Source: Platynereis dumerilii
Taxonomy: Eukaryota; Annelida; Polychaeta; Phyllodocida; Nereididae
Length of the DNA stretch: 64,000 nucleotides
Assembly: GCA_026936325.1 (NCBI GenBank)
Contig: JAPTHN010000002.1
Coordinates: 14,151,228 to 14,215,227, forward strand
Direction of reading: 5' to 3'
Shown here: positions 20,317 through 31,899 of the stretch, piece by piece
Layout: every line of letters starts with the position of its first letter
Position numbering within the stretch: the stretch's first letter is position 1
The notes under the pieces: generated by a model
Database searches by the model: none
Told to the model about the DNA's origin: nothing
Seen by the model: the letters and a program-made list of their open reading frames with translations, nothing else
Program-made: the position numbers and the translations under genes

Positions 20317-20690
20317 AGCTTTTCGATGTCAAAGGTGGTGTAGGAAATGACGTCACTCAAGTCGTTGCAAGCAAACGGATGAGGTTATTCCAAGGGGTCG
20401 CTTGCTGGATTCCTCTGCGGAAGAGATATTTGCTATCGGGGTATTACAGGGCTCCGCTTCAATTTGATAACTGGTTGTTTTTGTGGCTGTTTTATGTGAT
20501 TTATTCATAGAGGGTGAGAAGTGCTAATGCTACGGTAACGACTTGGTAGCCGACTCCACGATGTCTTGCTCAAGCGTATTACCAGGCATTTAGGTGGCAC
20601 CCGGGGTATGCAAATCAACTGCAAATAGCTGCTAGGTTCGCCGTAAGCTTATAAACATCACGGAATGATGTGTTTTACGTGTGCTTGGCC
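20317..20690 (+). promoter_or_regulatory. Hyperconserved core, copy A (CRE, octamer, TATA-like)
   Basis: About 98% identical to the cores at 26.87 and 37.83 kb, against roughly 85-90% in the flanks. In order it holds TGACGTCA (20,348-20,355), the POU octamer ATGCAAAT (about 20,608-20,615) and CTTATAAA (about 20,647-20,654). The octamer-TATA spacing of about 40 bp resembles octamer-dependent promoters such as H2B. Promoter function is inference. It also contains a small ORF (20,379-20,510). Confidence 0.4.
20379..20510 (+). CDS. Small ORF in hyperconserved core, copy A
   Basis: 43 codons from the only ATG shared by all three copies: MRLFQGVACWIPLRKRYLL, then a hydrophobic C-terminus FDNWLFLWLFYVIYS. 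Here the same frame extends upstream to an ATG at 20,292 (72 residues), but that start is not shared. Over about 60 codons, copies A, B and C differ by mostly synonymous changes (CGG/AGG, GCT/GCG, AAG/AAA) and one conservative Val/Ile. No family is recognised. The sample of changes is tiny, and the noncoding part of the core is nearly as conserved. Confidence 0.25.
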   Translation: MRLFQGVACWIPLRKRYLLSGYYRAPLQFDNWLFLWLFYVIYS

Positions 20691-21699
20691 ACTCAATGGC
20701 ATATGAAGCTGGGCTTGCAGTCATATTATACGATTGGTTAATATACAAGGAGATCAGGAGATTGGTAAGTCCAGAGTGAATTAGTAGCCCTCCAAACTGA
20801 GTTAACTTACTCTTGCTGCTTGGTTGAATTGATTGATTAAATGCAGATGGAAATGTAGTCTATGCTGTGTTGCTCAAGACCGACACGGGTTGGGTCTTTT
20901 ACTAGCCTGAGGTTGAGGTGGGCAGCAAAACTGACAGCGGATACTGCCAATTGGTACTATCTGCTGAAAGGTATCCGGCCATTGACTCACATAGCTCATC
21001 AAATATGTCCCCTGATGGAGGTGCCAGGCTGTTACAGTAGTGGTAGTAATGACATTTTGTCAATCCACCTTGCAGTGAGTTGTGATGTACTTATTAATTT
21101 GGAATTCCTTACAATATTTGCTGGTATTCAGCTAATTGTTTGAATTATGTCAGAAAATTTCTTGTGAATGATTCTGAAGATATTATGGACAGTGTGCATG
21201 TTGTTTTTGGTTGCTAGGATCTCCTTATTAGTCTGGTGAAATCCCTCATCGTCAGAGACCACTGTTCACCAAGCTATCTTCCAGCAGTGAGCCATCTTTT
21301 ACCGAAGCATGTTCTGCCTTTGAGGGCCTCCTTATGGGAGGCCGTTGGCTAAGCACAAGTAGGCACTAGGCAGCCAAGGAGCTAGGCAGCCCGAGGGGCC
21401 AGTGGCTATGTTTTTGTATTCCTCTCATGAGACACACATTCTCCATCACCCAGGCCACCTGCTCAGCATCCAGCTAGCATCGGCTTCAACCACAAGAGCA
21501 AAGGCTGACTCTCTGTCCAACAAATGTAAACAGAGACAACCGCTGTTTGGCTACAGATGACACTGATCTGAAGGAATGCCACTGTAAACCAAGCACGGCT
21601 TGTGGATATCTTTGTGTCACTTCTTGCTCATGATGGCCATAGAATGCCACAATGTTATAATATAAGCACCATGCTTCCGGACATAAGTATATGTTTGAC

Positions 21700-22189
21700 A
21701 AAGCTCAAAACTTGGTTTGCTCATAACTGTGATTCCATAGATAAGAATCAATGGGTGTCTGAAGGTCATCATATCAGCTAGTGACAGTACGGATAAGTTA
21801 GATTTTATTAATTACCAAGAAGTTTGACAAATTACGTCATATTCAAGATGGACCATTTTTACACTGGGTTCCCCCAGTGTAATAGAGAGAGAATTGGTCA
21901 AAGTGCTTTTCTTTGAAGTTTTGTGGAGATAAATTGGGAGGTTTTAGAGGCTTAAAAACCGAATGGGGGCCATAGTATACTTGGTTTCTGAAATGTATTT
22001 TGTAATTTGGTGCTGCATGTGCTGGTGTTATTCAGAATTTAGCAAAATTCCAAAACATGTCTTTTTCCTCTTTCAGACTCTTTTGGCAGCAAATTGCCAC
22101 ATTTTAAAGTGTCTTTTGTAAGCTTAGCATTTCACTCAGAGTTATGAAATTTAGTATAGGGATTCGTTTGAGGGTTTGAATCTGGAACA
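21700..22189. other. Transition between M2 copy and satellite
   Basis: Degenerating relatives of the satellite phrases (gttatgaaatttagtatagg at about 22,141) appear at the right. An acceptor-like tract ctttttcctctttcag ends at 22,076, but the phase from the 19,884 exon meets a stop, so no exon is called. Confidence 0.4.
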
Positions 22190-24050
22190 TTTTCAGAAAT
22201 TCAAGATGGCTGCCAAAATGGCCGCCACAAAATGGCTGCTATTCTTATTTTGCCATTGTGAGTTAGGTTTTTAACCGACCTAACGTCGGTTATTAGAGGG
22301 GGGTGGGTAGTGAAAGGGGACTCCTGTAAACCATGTCCATGTGTCCATGTCAACATTTCTTGTCAACATGTGTATAAAAGTCCATTTGTGACCTTAGTTT
22401 TCAACTTAGAGTAATGAAATTTGGTACAGGTATGGTGCAATGGGCATGGATCTGCTAAATGTTGAGAAATCCAAGATGGCTGCCATTTTGGCGGCCATTT
22501 TGGCAGCATGTAAACGATGTCCATGTGTCCATGTAAACATTTCTTGTCAACATGTGTGTAAAAGTCCATTTGTGACCTTAGTTTTCAACTTAGAGTAATG
22601 AAATTTGGTACAGGTGTGGTACCATGGGCATGAATCTGGGACATGTCGAGAAATCCAAGATGGCTGCCATTTTGGCAGCCATCTTACTTCATTCTTGAAC
22701 TGCCCATTGTGACCTTAATATTTCACTTACAGTTATGAAATTTGGTACAGGTATGAGACTCTGGGCATGGATTGGGAACATGTTGAGAAATCCAAGATGG
22801 CTGCCATTTTGTGGCGGCCATTTTGGCAGCCATCTTTCTTCATTCTTGAACTGCCCATTGTGACTTTAATATTTCACCTACAGTTATGAAATTTGGTACA
22901 GGTATGAGACTCTGGGCATGGATTGGGAACATGTTGAGAAATCCAAGATGGCTGCCATTTTGTGGCGGCCATTTTGGCAGCCATCTTTCTTCATTCTTGA
23001 ACTGACCATTGTGACCTTAATATTTCCCTGACACTTATGAAATTTGGTACAGGTATGGGACTCTGGGTATGGATTGTGAACATGTTGAGAAATCCAAGAT
23101 GGCTGCCATTTTGTAGTGGCCATTTTGGCAGCCATCTTGGCAGCCATCTTTCTTCATTCCTGAACTGCCCATTGTGACCTTAATATTTTACTTAGAGTTA
23201 TGAAATTTGGTACAGGTATGGAACTCTGGGTATGGATTGGGAACATGTCAAGATTCCAAGATGGCAGCCATTTTGTGGTGGCCATTTTGGCAGCCATCTT
23301 TTTTTATTTATTGAACTGCTGATAGTGACCTCAATATTAGTGACCTCAATATTTCGCTTAGAGTCATGAAATTTGGTACAGGTATGGGCCTGTGGGTATG
23401 GATTGTGAACACATTGAGAAATCCAAGATGGTGGCCATTTTGGCAGCCATCTTTCTTGATTTCTTGAACTGCCCATTGTGACCTCAATATTTTGCTTAGA
23501 GTTATGAAATTTGGAACAGGTATGGGGCTGTGGGTATCAGTCGGGAACATGTTGAGAAATCCAAGATGGCAGCCACTTTTTGGCAGCCATTTTGGCAGCC
23601 ATCTTTCGTCATTCTTGAACTGGCCATTGTGACCTTAATATTTCACTTACAGATATGAAATTTGGTACAGGTATTGCCCTGTGGGTATGGATGAGGACCA
23701 TGTCGAGAAATCCAAGATGGCGGCCATTTTGGCAGCCATCTTTTTTTTTTTTTAGAAATCTGTTCAAACTGCATTGATTCTATACTAATAGTCTAGCATC
23801 TTCCAATAAACTATTTCTCCTATCTTCCAATATCAGTTGCTCAGTGGTTTAAGCAATGGCACCTTCAATTTCATTGCGCTAGGTCGGTTTTGAATCCGCG
23901 GATTCTTGTTCACTTAAGAGTATTGAAATTTGGTGTAAAAATTTGTTTGATGGTGTGAATCAATATTTTGGGAAATACAAGATGGCTGCCAAAATGGCTG
24001 ACAAAAAATGGCCATCATTCTTGAGTTGCCCACTGTGAGCTTAACACTGT
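22190..24050 (+). repeat. Satellite of about 151 bp with paired YY1-like sites
   Basis: CCAAGATGGC-type motifs recur at 22,471, 22,655, 22,792, 22,943, 23,094, 23,256, 23,423, 23,561 and 23,712, with spacings of 137-184 and often exactly 151. Outlying degenerate units sit at 22,203 and 23,978, and a remnant near 24,510. Each unit carries CCAAGATGGCTGCC, a short GC-rich centre and GGCAGCCATCTT, giving an 11-12-bp inverted pair. These are followed by ATGAAATTTGGTACAGGTAT. Apparent ORFs across the array follow from its repeat period and are not genes. Confidence 0.9.
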
Positions 24051-24880
24051 GTATCAACCAAGTGACCCAATTAAGGATTTTCTTTGTTTACATTTTGCTA
24101 GTTTTCATATATAGAGCAAGCAACAAACATTGCCATATAGCCAGTATGCTGTCTTATAGTATACACAATACACATACAAAATTTGGAATCAATCTCTTAA
24201 GTTTTCTTGGAGATTAGGCAGTTTTAGTAAATTTTAGTGCATTTTTTACTAGAATCACCAAATCTTTTGATTGCTAAATATTTAAAGCTTTAAATTTCAC
24301 ATCAAGATTTCTGATATATAAATACAGCATACTGGCTATGTTATATTGTAATTACATTGGTTTCTGGTCTAAAATTTAAGATTTTATGATTAACTAGGTC
24401 GCTTCGCATAGAGCAAACGGTACACAGTGTTAGTATATCAACTAGAGGTTTGGAATTTGGTACAAGTGTAGAGATTTGTTTGAGGGTATGGATCAGTGAC
24501 CCTTGAGGAATCTAAGATGACTTCTACAAAATGGCTGCATTTGATTTGTTCACTGTGACTCAGCCCCCCCCCCTTGTGATGCCGCTGAATGTAAGTGGTA
24601 TCTCTGTTCTCAAAATTTAGTGGTATATCTGCAAACCTGACAAGGCTTTCCTATTTCAATCAGTACAGTACAAGCAAAATGGGAAGTTCATTGAGTACTT
24701 TGCAAATATTTGCTTATGATTTGTGTGTACAAAGTTAAATAAAAAACAAAAGGTTCATGTAAATTGAGTTTAATAAGCAGGCCATTCAGCAATAAACATA
24801 TCCCATCTTTAAAAATCTTTCTAATAATAATAATCATGCAAAACTTGCTAAACCCAGTGTTTGAATCCTCGGATTCTTGT
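24051..24880. other. AT-rich DNA between satellite and U1
   Basis: No gene seen. It contains a C9-11 run near 24,563 and a last degenerate satellite phrase near 24,500. Confidence 0.4.
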
Positions 24881-25039
24881 TGTTTATGTTGGTCAGGTTT
24901 TGGCAGTTAAATGGTTTATCACTGGGTTAAACAAATCAAAACAATTTTTCCATAACGTCATAAATGGCATAAATAAAGTCAGTTGGTTTGTGGCGAATTA
25001 CCCAGATAGAGTTGTTGCTTTGACATTCAATCTGTGACA

Positions 25040-25380
25040 AATTGGATGAGTGACATCTTGGAGGCTGAGTCTTGATTGGTTGACCTCTGATGTGAGGGGT
25101 TCTTCAGATGAGGCCCAACAATGATGAACAATGGGTGAGCACTGAGGGAGTTAAGCTGATTTGAAGGGAACTTCTGAAACAAGCCTGATCCAAACAAGGG
25201 GGCACAACAGGAAGGCAGTGCTTCAAGACACACAAAAGAAGCAAGGTTGACAAAGGTTAGGTGCTTTAGGACAAAGGAGGGGACAGTTAAAAAAAGGACA
25301 TACAAGCTATACAACAAGAAAACAAGGACACACAAATAGAGTGGAAGAACAAACAGCTGCAGCTGGAATGAAGGTAACAT
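25040..25380 (+). repeat. R1 interspersed repeat (U1, M1)
   Basis: R1 is a repeat of about 330 bp seen about ten times from 25 to 62.5 kb. Its signature words are TCTTGATTGGTTGACCTC, GAGGCCGAACA, a TTAACCTGATTTG-like word, AAGCCTGAGC and ACACAAAAGAAGCAAGG. The minus-strand translation is hydrophobic and often open (117 codons here) but is not conserved between diverged copies, so I treat R1 as noncoding. Its class is unknown. Confidence 0.7.
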
Positions 25381-26229
25381 CGGTTAAACTGGCAAGCATT
25401 AGAAGTGTCCAGTAGGCCTTGGCAGAACTCGTTTACCTTTTAAGCATATGTTAGAAGATGAGTCCCAATAGGCACATCTATATTGTAGCAACATGGTGAC
25501 AGTGTCACCATCTTGGTGAAAATTACATAGAATTATATGGTAGAAATGAAGTTGTCACAACATTGTGAAGCAACATCAAGGATAATATATGATGTTAGCA
25601 TGCCGATTGTGCAAAGGGCAAACATTTTCAAAAGTGAAAAAACCTCAATGTTGTGAGACGACAGACGAGCCCTCCACCAATTAACAACATTGCGTTATGT
25701 GTGTGCCTTTTGGGGTATTGCAATGAGAATAACATCCCCATTGCAACTGACTATGCTGTTTGTAGCTCAAAGCAAAAACTTTTAATTAGCATGAACAGTT
25801 GAACACCCAACTCAAACCTAGTGCAGAGTATACATGGAGCCACTGTTGTGATGAATCCGAGATGGCAAAAGCTATAGATTCAGAGTTATCAGACGTGATA
25901 AATCACATTTGAACCAGTTACTTGTCATGTTGTGATTAAAATTTCATGAGATGATTAAGCAGTCAGAATAATATGCCATAATGACAGTTGCAATGTCATG
26001 CCCTGTCATCAATAATTTCTCATGTGTAGAAGACAATTTATTTTGTCAGTAGGCAGATGGATACTTGAGATAACAATGGCACATTGCTCTTTTCCATGCA
26101 TAACTTCTTCTCCCAAGTCTTGTATTGTGAGCAAGGATTTTTGTTTTAACTGCCATGTTATATTCCAATAGATGTGTTATAGCCTTTCGACCAGAGTTGC
26201 CACTGTTCATTCTTCATCCAAGATTTCCT

Positions 26230-26420
26230 TTATCTGCCCAAGAGTCTGTGGCTCTCTTTTGGGTCTGAGACATCAAAAAGAGCCAAGCAAACAGGAAATT
26301 TGGTTTTATCAATGAATGGCAAACAAGAAAAGGAGAAAAAAGGACAAAGGAAAGCCGCAAGGAATGTGGTGTTGAAGAATATGTACAGTGTATGACAAAA
26401 GGTGAAAGGTGATTTCAGAA
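26230..26420 (+). repeat. Second short repeat type (R1-like variant), U1
   Basis: Contains TCATCCAAGATTTCCTTTAT and GAATGGCAAACAAGAAAAGG. Related copies are at 37,460-37,640 and 52,450-52,600. Confidence 0.6.
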
Positions 26421-26869
26421 CTGTACAATAATATAAAAAAAATATCTGTTTGGCTTGCATAAAGTTGGCAAAAAAGATGACTGAAGTATCAACTGAACTT
26501 GCCAGATAGAATTTCTAGTACCTTCTGATTGGAGATTTGGCCATTTCTTTTGGTTTGTGATTTCTTCTTCTTTGCTTCCATGTGTGGTATTAAACGGCTC
26601 CTTATATGATTAGCAGATTCTGTTAATTTTGTATGACTTAAGCTCTTCTTCATACTCTGGTCTAGTGACAAATGGATCCTGTATACAATACATGGAGGTA
26701 CCAATGTTGCAAGGCTAAAGTCAGTGTTCTCTGTAGACATTCCTTTAAATCTTCCTATTGATAAGTCTCTTCTGTATTGATATGCTATTTTTAAAATATT
26801 GTCTGGAGCATCACCATTGGTTTTAGCCCTCTGATTTACAATAATAAATATTACTCACTTTTGTACACT

Positions 26870-27245
26870 GCTGTCACATTTTCAATGTCAAAGGTGGTGT
26901 AGGAAATGACGTCACTCAAGTCATTGCAAGCAAAAGGATGAGGTTATTCCAAGGGGTCGCGTGCTGGATTCCTCTGCGGAAGAGATATTTGCTATCGGGG
27001 TATTACAGGGCTCCGCTTCAATTTGATAACTGGTTGTTTTTGTGGCTGTTTTATGTGATTTATTCATAGAGGGTGAGAAGTGCTAATGCTACGGTAACGA
27101 CTTGGTAGCCGACTCCACGATGTCTTGCTCAAGCGTATTACTAGGCATTTAGGTGGCACCCGGGGTATGCAAATCAACTGCAAATAGCTGCTAGGTTCGC
27201 CGGAAGCTTATAAACATCACGGTATGATGTGTTTTACGTGAGCTT
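26870..27245 (+). promoter_or_regulatory. Hyperconserved core, copy B
   Basis: CRE at 26,907-26,914; octamer and CTTATAAA in the same positions as copy A (about 27,167 and 27,206). The upstream CTGTCAG that resembles a splice acceptor in copies A and C reads CTGTCAC here. Confidence 0.4.
26938..27069 (+). CDS. Small ORF in hyperconserved core, copy B
   Basis: Same 43-codon frame as copy A, starting at the shared ATG. The upstream frame is open for about 25 more codons but contains no ATG before a stop. Confidence 0.22.
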   Translation: MRLFQGVACWIPLRKRYLLSGYYRAPLQFDNWLFLWLFYVIYS

Positions 27246-28433
27246 GGTCACTCAATGCAATATGAAGCACCATAGCTCTGCTTGGCTTGCAGTCATATTA
27301 TGTGATTGGTAAATATACAAGGAGACCAGGAGATTGGCAAGTCCAGAGTGAATTAGTAGCCCTCCAAACTATGTTAAGTTACTCTTGCTGCTTGGTTGAA
27401 TTGATTGATAAGATACAGACGGAAAGGCAGTGTATGCGGTGTTGCGCACAACCCACGTGGGTTGGGTCTTTTACATGCCTCGGGTAGAAGTGGGTAGCAC
27501 ATATGACAGTGGATACTGCCAAGTTGGACTATCTGTGGAATGGTATCCGGCCATTGACTCACATAGCTCATCAAATATGTCCCGTGATGAAGGTGCCAGG
27601 CTGGATTGGTAGTAATGATATGTGTTGTCAATCCACCTTGCAGTAAATTGTAATGTACAATTACAGTACACATATTTAGCGGTATTCAGCCAATTGTTTG
27701 AATTGTGTCAGAAAATTACTTATGAATAATTCTCTACGATATATATGGACAGTTTGTTTATTTTAGTTGCTAGGATCTCCTTATTATTCTGATGTAATCC
27801 CTCGTCAGATACAACTGTTCACCAGGCATTCTTTTGGCCAGTGGTGTTTCTTTTACCAGGGGATCTTTATCCTTAGAGGGCCTCCTTATGGGTGGCCATT
27901 GGCTAAGCACAAGTAGGCGCTAGGCAGCCTGAGTGACCACTGGCTTTATTTTTGTGTTCCTCTCATGAGACACACATTCTCCATCACCCAGGCCACCTGC
28001 CCAGCATCCAGCCAGCATCGGCTTCAACCACAAGAGCAAAGGCTGGCCCTCTGTCCAACAAATGTAAACAGATGCAACCACAGTCAGGACACAGTTCTGA
28101 TGGAATGTGACACTTATCTGGCTTGACTTGAGGTGTGTATCTCTGCTGCTTGTGCAGTGCTTATGTGAAATATGGTTATGGATTTTGTATGCATTAATTA
28201 AGGTATTCATTTTCATAGAAAATCTCATAGCACTTGCATTTGTGCATATTTTTTCCTTGTGCTATCCAGTATTACTATAACTTATGAGAAAGCATGCGTA
28301 AGACCACTGAAGTCACAAGCTCATTCCAGAGTAAAGTATTGGACTAATGGGCCAAATTCAGTCGCTCCTTACAAAGCCAGTCGTGTTTTTTGTAATCAGT
28401 GAGTTAACAACAACTTACGTTGAATTCGTTTTT

Positions 28434-29984
28434 AAGCATCAGCTACAACAGTAGCTGATCGCTTATTACAATCCTCTGTTTCCATGCCGGCAGGCAGTTT
28501 TTACCTATCGCTGATGATTTCTCTGTCAATCTACCAAGTATACCTACTAAACTCCTCCCGAGTTTTTATTAGCCCCTAACAACAAGACAGGGTTATGTTT
28601 CAGACATACGGAGTGCCTATTTCCTCTGATTCAATACATTTTATTTCACTCCTCATCGCGCACAACCTTCTTCGTCCGCCATTTTTCCTGACTGGATGCG
28701 GACGATGTCGGGCAACTTCGGCATCTGACGAAAACACCCGAAGTATCAAATGCTCCTTTTTTGCGGTTCTCATTTGCCAATTTTAAATATTTTCTCTTTG
28801 ACACATTAACTATACATCTACTACAAGCCATTTACACTACTGTTTTTTTGTAATTTGTCATCATTCATTGAAAAAAAAAAAAAAGTGATCAGCCAATCAG
28901 GTCGCGTCATTTCTCTGGATTCCAATATGGCGGACGAGAGCAACAACAATTAAGGTTTGCTGTCAAATTTCGGCTGGACTGATAATATATGGCCTTACAC
29001 ATGACTGGCAGGTATTCAAACTTATCAAATGAGGCATTTTCCCGTAACTGCCTGCAAAATCCGTTTTACGAGCACTATTTTCGCGCTACTTTTCATGCAC
29101 AACTTGTTGAACTACAAAGTGTCCTAATATCACCCACGCAATAGATCGTCGATTGTTTTTCAAAGCAGCTGAGGAAAACAGCAATTAACTGTGCTTTTGA
29201 TGTCAGGGTGACCAAGATGGCAATCAAACCATGTTGATTGCAATTCAATCTGTTCTGGCTTTTTTGACACCTCAGCAAGTCATTTCACCCCTTTAGTCAA
29301 GTGCTATTGACATTGTATTGTCACCTGACTTATATGAAATGTCACAGCTCAGCTGACACTCAGTGACAGTTGAAGTGCAATTGACAATAAGCCTCATTGC
29401 TTCAACTGAGTGTTATATAACTTAAAATTTAACAAATAATCAAAGATAATAAATAGGCCTTCTATAATTATACAGACTTGGCCTATTTTACAGACTTGGT
29501 ATATTTTTTTGGAAATCCATTTTCTTTGGTTTCAAAGCTCATAAATTATTTGAAAACCCAATCAATTGAGTTGAATTAGACCATAACTTATACAACTATT
29601 AGGTGTGCAGTAATGGCAGATCCCATTTTGAAAGCTCAGGTGAATATCAGTTTTTTAGATGACCATTTAGTTGTTGTTTTCCTTCTTCTTCTTCTCGTGT
29701 GTGACCACAGACACCATGTGATAAACAGAAATTACAAATATTCCATATCTCCTCTGAAGTCACTCAACTCATCATTTTGAGGGCTTTCACTTCTCCAGCC
29801 TGGGTTAATAGAAATTATGCTTAGCAGATTTGGTGACATTGCATAAAATTGAAGTTCCTGAGTATCCTACCACAATGGATAGTGATACTCCTATCATTTT
29901 ATTTAACATATCAGATCATTCACATTTTAAGCAATGTTTATTTCTACAGCTGATGCTTTACATGCTTTGCATGGTATTTTTCTT
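28434..29984. other. 1.55-kb segment present in U1, absent in U2
   Basis: U2 joins directly at about 39,408 (GAATTCGTTTTTCTTCATTG), so this is an insertion in U1 or a deletion in U2 at a short T tract. AAGCATCAGCT (28,434) and AGCTGATGCTT (29,948-29,958) form an inverted pair near the ends. The interior has a GC-richer patch (28,660-28,940) with CCGCCATTTT, GCCAATCAG and CCAATATGGCGGAC, a promoter-like mix. No gene was found. Confidence 0.5.
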
Positions 29985-30109
29985 CATTGTTTTTGATAAT
30001 ACAGTCACAACAAATGCTGAGACAAGTGTTACAAGGTTTCTTCCTCTCAACTGCCAGTCGTTGACCTACACAGAATCTACTCAGACACTGTCACTGCTTG
30101 CTTTGACAT

Positions 30110-30480
30110 TCAATCCAAGCCAGGTTTTGTGGGACTGTGGGACAAATCAGATGGATGTTGAAGGCAGAGTCTTGATTGGATGATCTCCGCCGGAGTGTCT
30201 GGTCCTTTTGCTTGTTGGTCTGATGAGGCCGAACATTGGGGAACGTTGACTGAGCTTTGAGCAGAGTTAACCTGATTTGGAGAAAACTTCTAAAATAAGC
30301 ATGAGCTAAAAAAGGCAAATGCTTGCGAAGGTGGTTCTTTAGACACACAAAAGAAGCAAGGACAACAAAGAAGTTCCTTTCAGGAAAAAAAGGCAGGCAA
30401 AAAAAATGAACGAAGACAGACAAGAAGACGGAGAGATGGCAGAAACCACTCACGGGATAGAAGCATAAATATGACATCTT
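30110..30480 (+). repeat. R1 copy (U1, M3)
   Basis: Very similar to the copy at 39.55 kb, including the 131-codon minus-strand frame, as expected for tandem paralogues. Confidence 0.7.
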
Positions 30481-30868
30481 GTATGACAATTCGTTGATTC
30501 TTGATTAGAATAATATTGGTTATATCAGCAAAACAATGAAAAGTTAAAAAACATAATTACATAAATAGGTATACTAAAAAAAAAATTCACCCTTCTACAT
30601 CAGACATTCAAATAAATTTCATTGCATAAATTAAGGCTGTCAGATGAATTTGCAGTGATAACAGTTGCAACAGCTAGCTATTCCGGTGATAATCATGGAT
30701 GCCTCATTTCTGAAGATGTTGCTTCAATGGTTGCTCCTTTCTTCAAATGGGTCTCACTCCACAGTCTAGCTGTTTATGTGCTATGCTACTTAGGCAGAGG
30801 CGATTATTTTTGCACACAGATTTTTGTATGATACATTCATGCAAGATCGCCGGTGTCATGTAGGCCTA

Positions 30869-31899
30869 GGGCAAGTTGACCTAACTTTAGCCTACTTTGG
30901 TTTTTGATTGCTTGTCAGTGGCTGGCTATTCATGGGAATAACATGTAACTATGGACCTAACCCCAGCCTCCACTCCTCTTCATGACCATATTGTGAAAAA
31001 ACAGCCAAATGCCTTATAAGTCAGTGCAAATGTGCTTCAAAGACAAAAGCGGGACATGTACCCAACTTCAACCGCATAGTACCTAACTTCAGCCTAGGTT
31101 GACCAATTGACCCTATTCTGTTATAAAAACAGCAGACTGTTCAAATTTGGCTTTGACTACTTACCTGTATATAAAACATGATGGTCTGAAAAAAATCAGT
31201 CCTCCAAAAATGAATTTCAAAAAAGTTTGGGAAGAAGTCATCGTTTTCGCGGAAAGAGGATAAAAATTTATTTTAAACTCCATTTCAGGCAACTGGTCTA
31301 TTCCAGTATGCCAGACGTAAAAATGCTTTAAAAATTAAATTTTTAGATATATAGATATTCAGGGATGAATAATCAAACTTCTCAGGTGAGATTTATTGGC
31401 TGGAGTTTGGGAAACCTGGGGGCCTGAAGTTAGGTCATATGGGGGCTGAAGTTAGGACCATGGGGGCTGAATTTAGGTAAGATTGACATGTCTTATAAAT
31501 CACCTGATTCATTGAATGATCAAGTAGAAAATATTGAAAAAAACCTTAATTTATGAAAGATTACTAATTTTCCCTTGTGATGAAACTTTTTTTGGTTGCT
31601 CCTGCTTGGGTAAATTGGTTACAGGCAACCGACAGATTGAACATTTTATCAATTTTTTTTTCGTTTCGCGTTTTATTCGCGTTGCAAAACAAGCAAAATG
31701 CGGTCCACCAAAAAAACATGTAAAATTCCTGAATCATATGTTATGAAGGTCATAACTTTTTGATAATTTATTCTAAACACATTGACAATAACTTTAAACC
31801 CAAAAACTGACACTTTGGCCAAATGGAAATTTAATTACAAGAAGTTTTCTGTAGGAGGGCTGAAGTTGGGTGAGAGGCTGAAGTTAGGTCAACTTGCCC
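30869..31899. mobile_element. Non-autonomous TIR transposon with subterminal motif arrays, 1031 bp
   Basis: Ends are GGGCAAGTTGACCTAACTT and its near-perfect complement, flanked by TA on both sides (30,867-30,868 and 31,900-31,901). The U2 paralogue at about 40,222 (GTCATATACAGTAAATTAG) is empty. Nine copies of a 13-bp motif (GGCTGAAGTTAGG or its complement) cluster at the ends: four facing inward on the left (30.88-31.09 kb) and five on the right (31.42-31.89 kb). There is no transposase ORF. The TA duplication suggests a Tc1/mariner-like target, but superfamily assignment is open. Confidence 0.8.

Larger units (their letters stand above)
20055..21690 (+). repeat. Orphan copy of the M2 module
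   Basis: Aligns with 26,600-28,150 and 37,800-39,130, in the same order and orientation, at about 85-90% outside the core. The landmark CTCATGAGACACACATTCTC is at about 21,425. It is separated from the U array by the 22-24 kb satellite. Confidence 0.8.

Noticed and set aside
22077-22121. Third plus-strand exon after the acceptor ctttttcctctttcag
   Set aside because: The phase carried from the 19,884 exon runs into a stop, and the donor is weak.
22190-24050. CRISPR-like regular array
   Set aside because: Units of about 151 bp are repeated along their whole length with no unique spacers, and the context is animal DNA. It is a satellite.
28927-28954. Gene start ATGGCGGACGAG with YY1-like context
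   Set aside because: The frame stops after eight codons and the following donor-like site is weak. Only the promoter-like motif mix is reported.
30091-30489. 132-codon minus-strand ORF with relatives at 25.0, 39.5, 41.8 and 45.8 kb
   Set aside because: These lie in R1 repeats. Diverged copies keep neither start nor frame, and the hydrophobic translation follows from pyrimidine-rich DNA.
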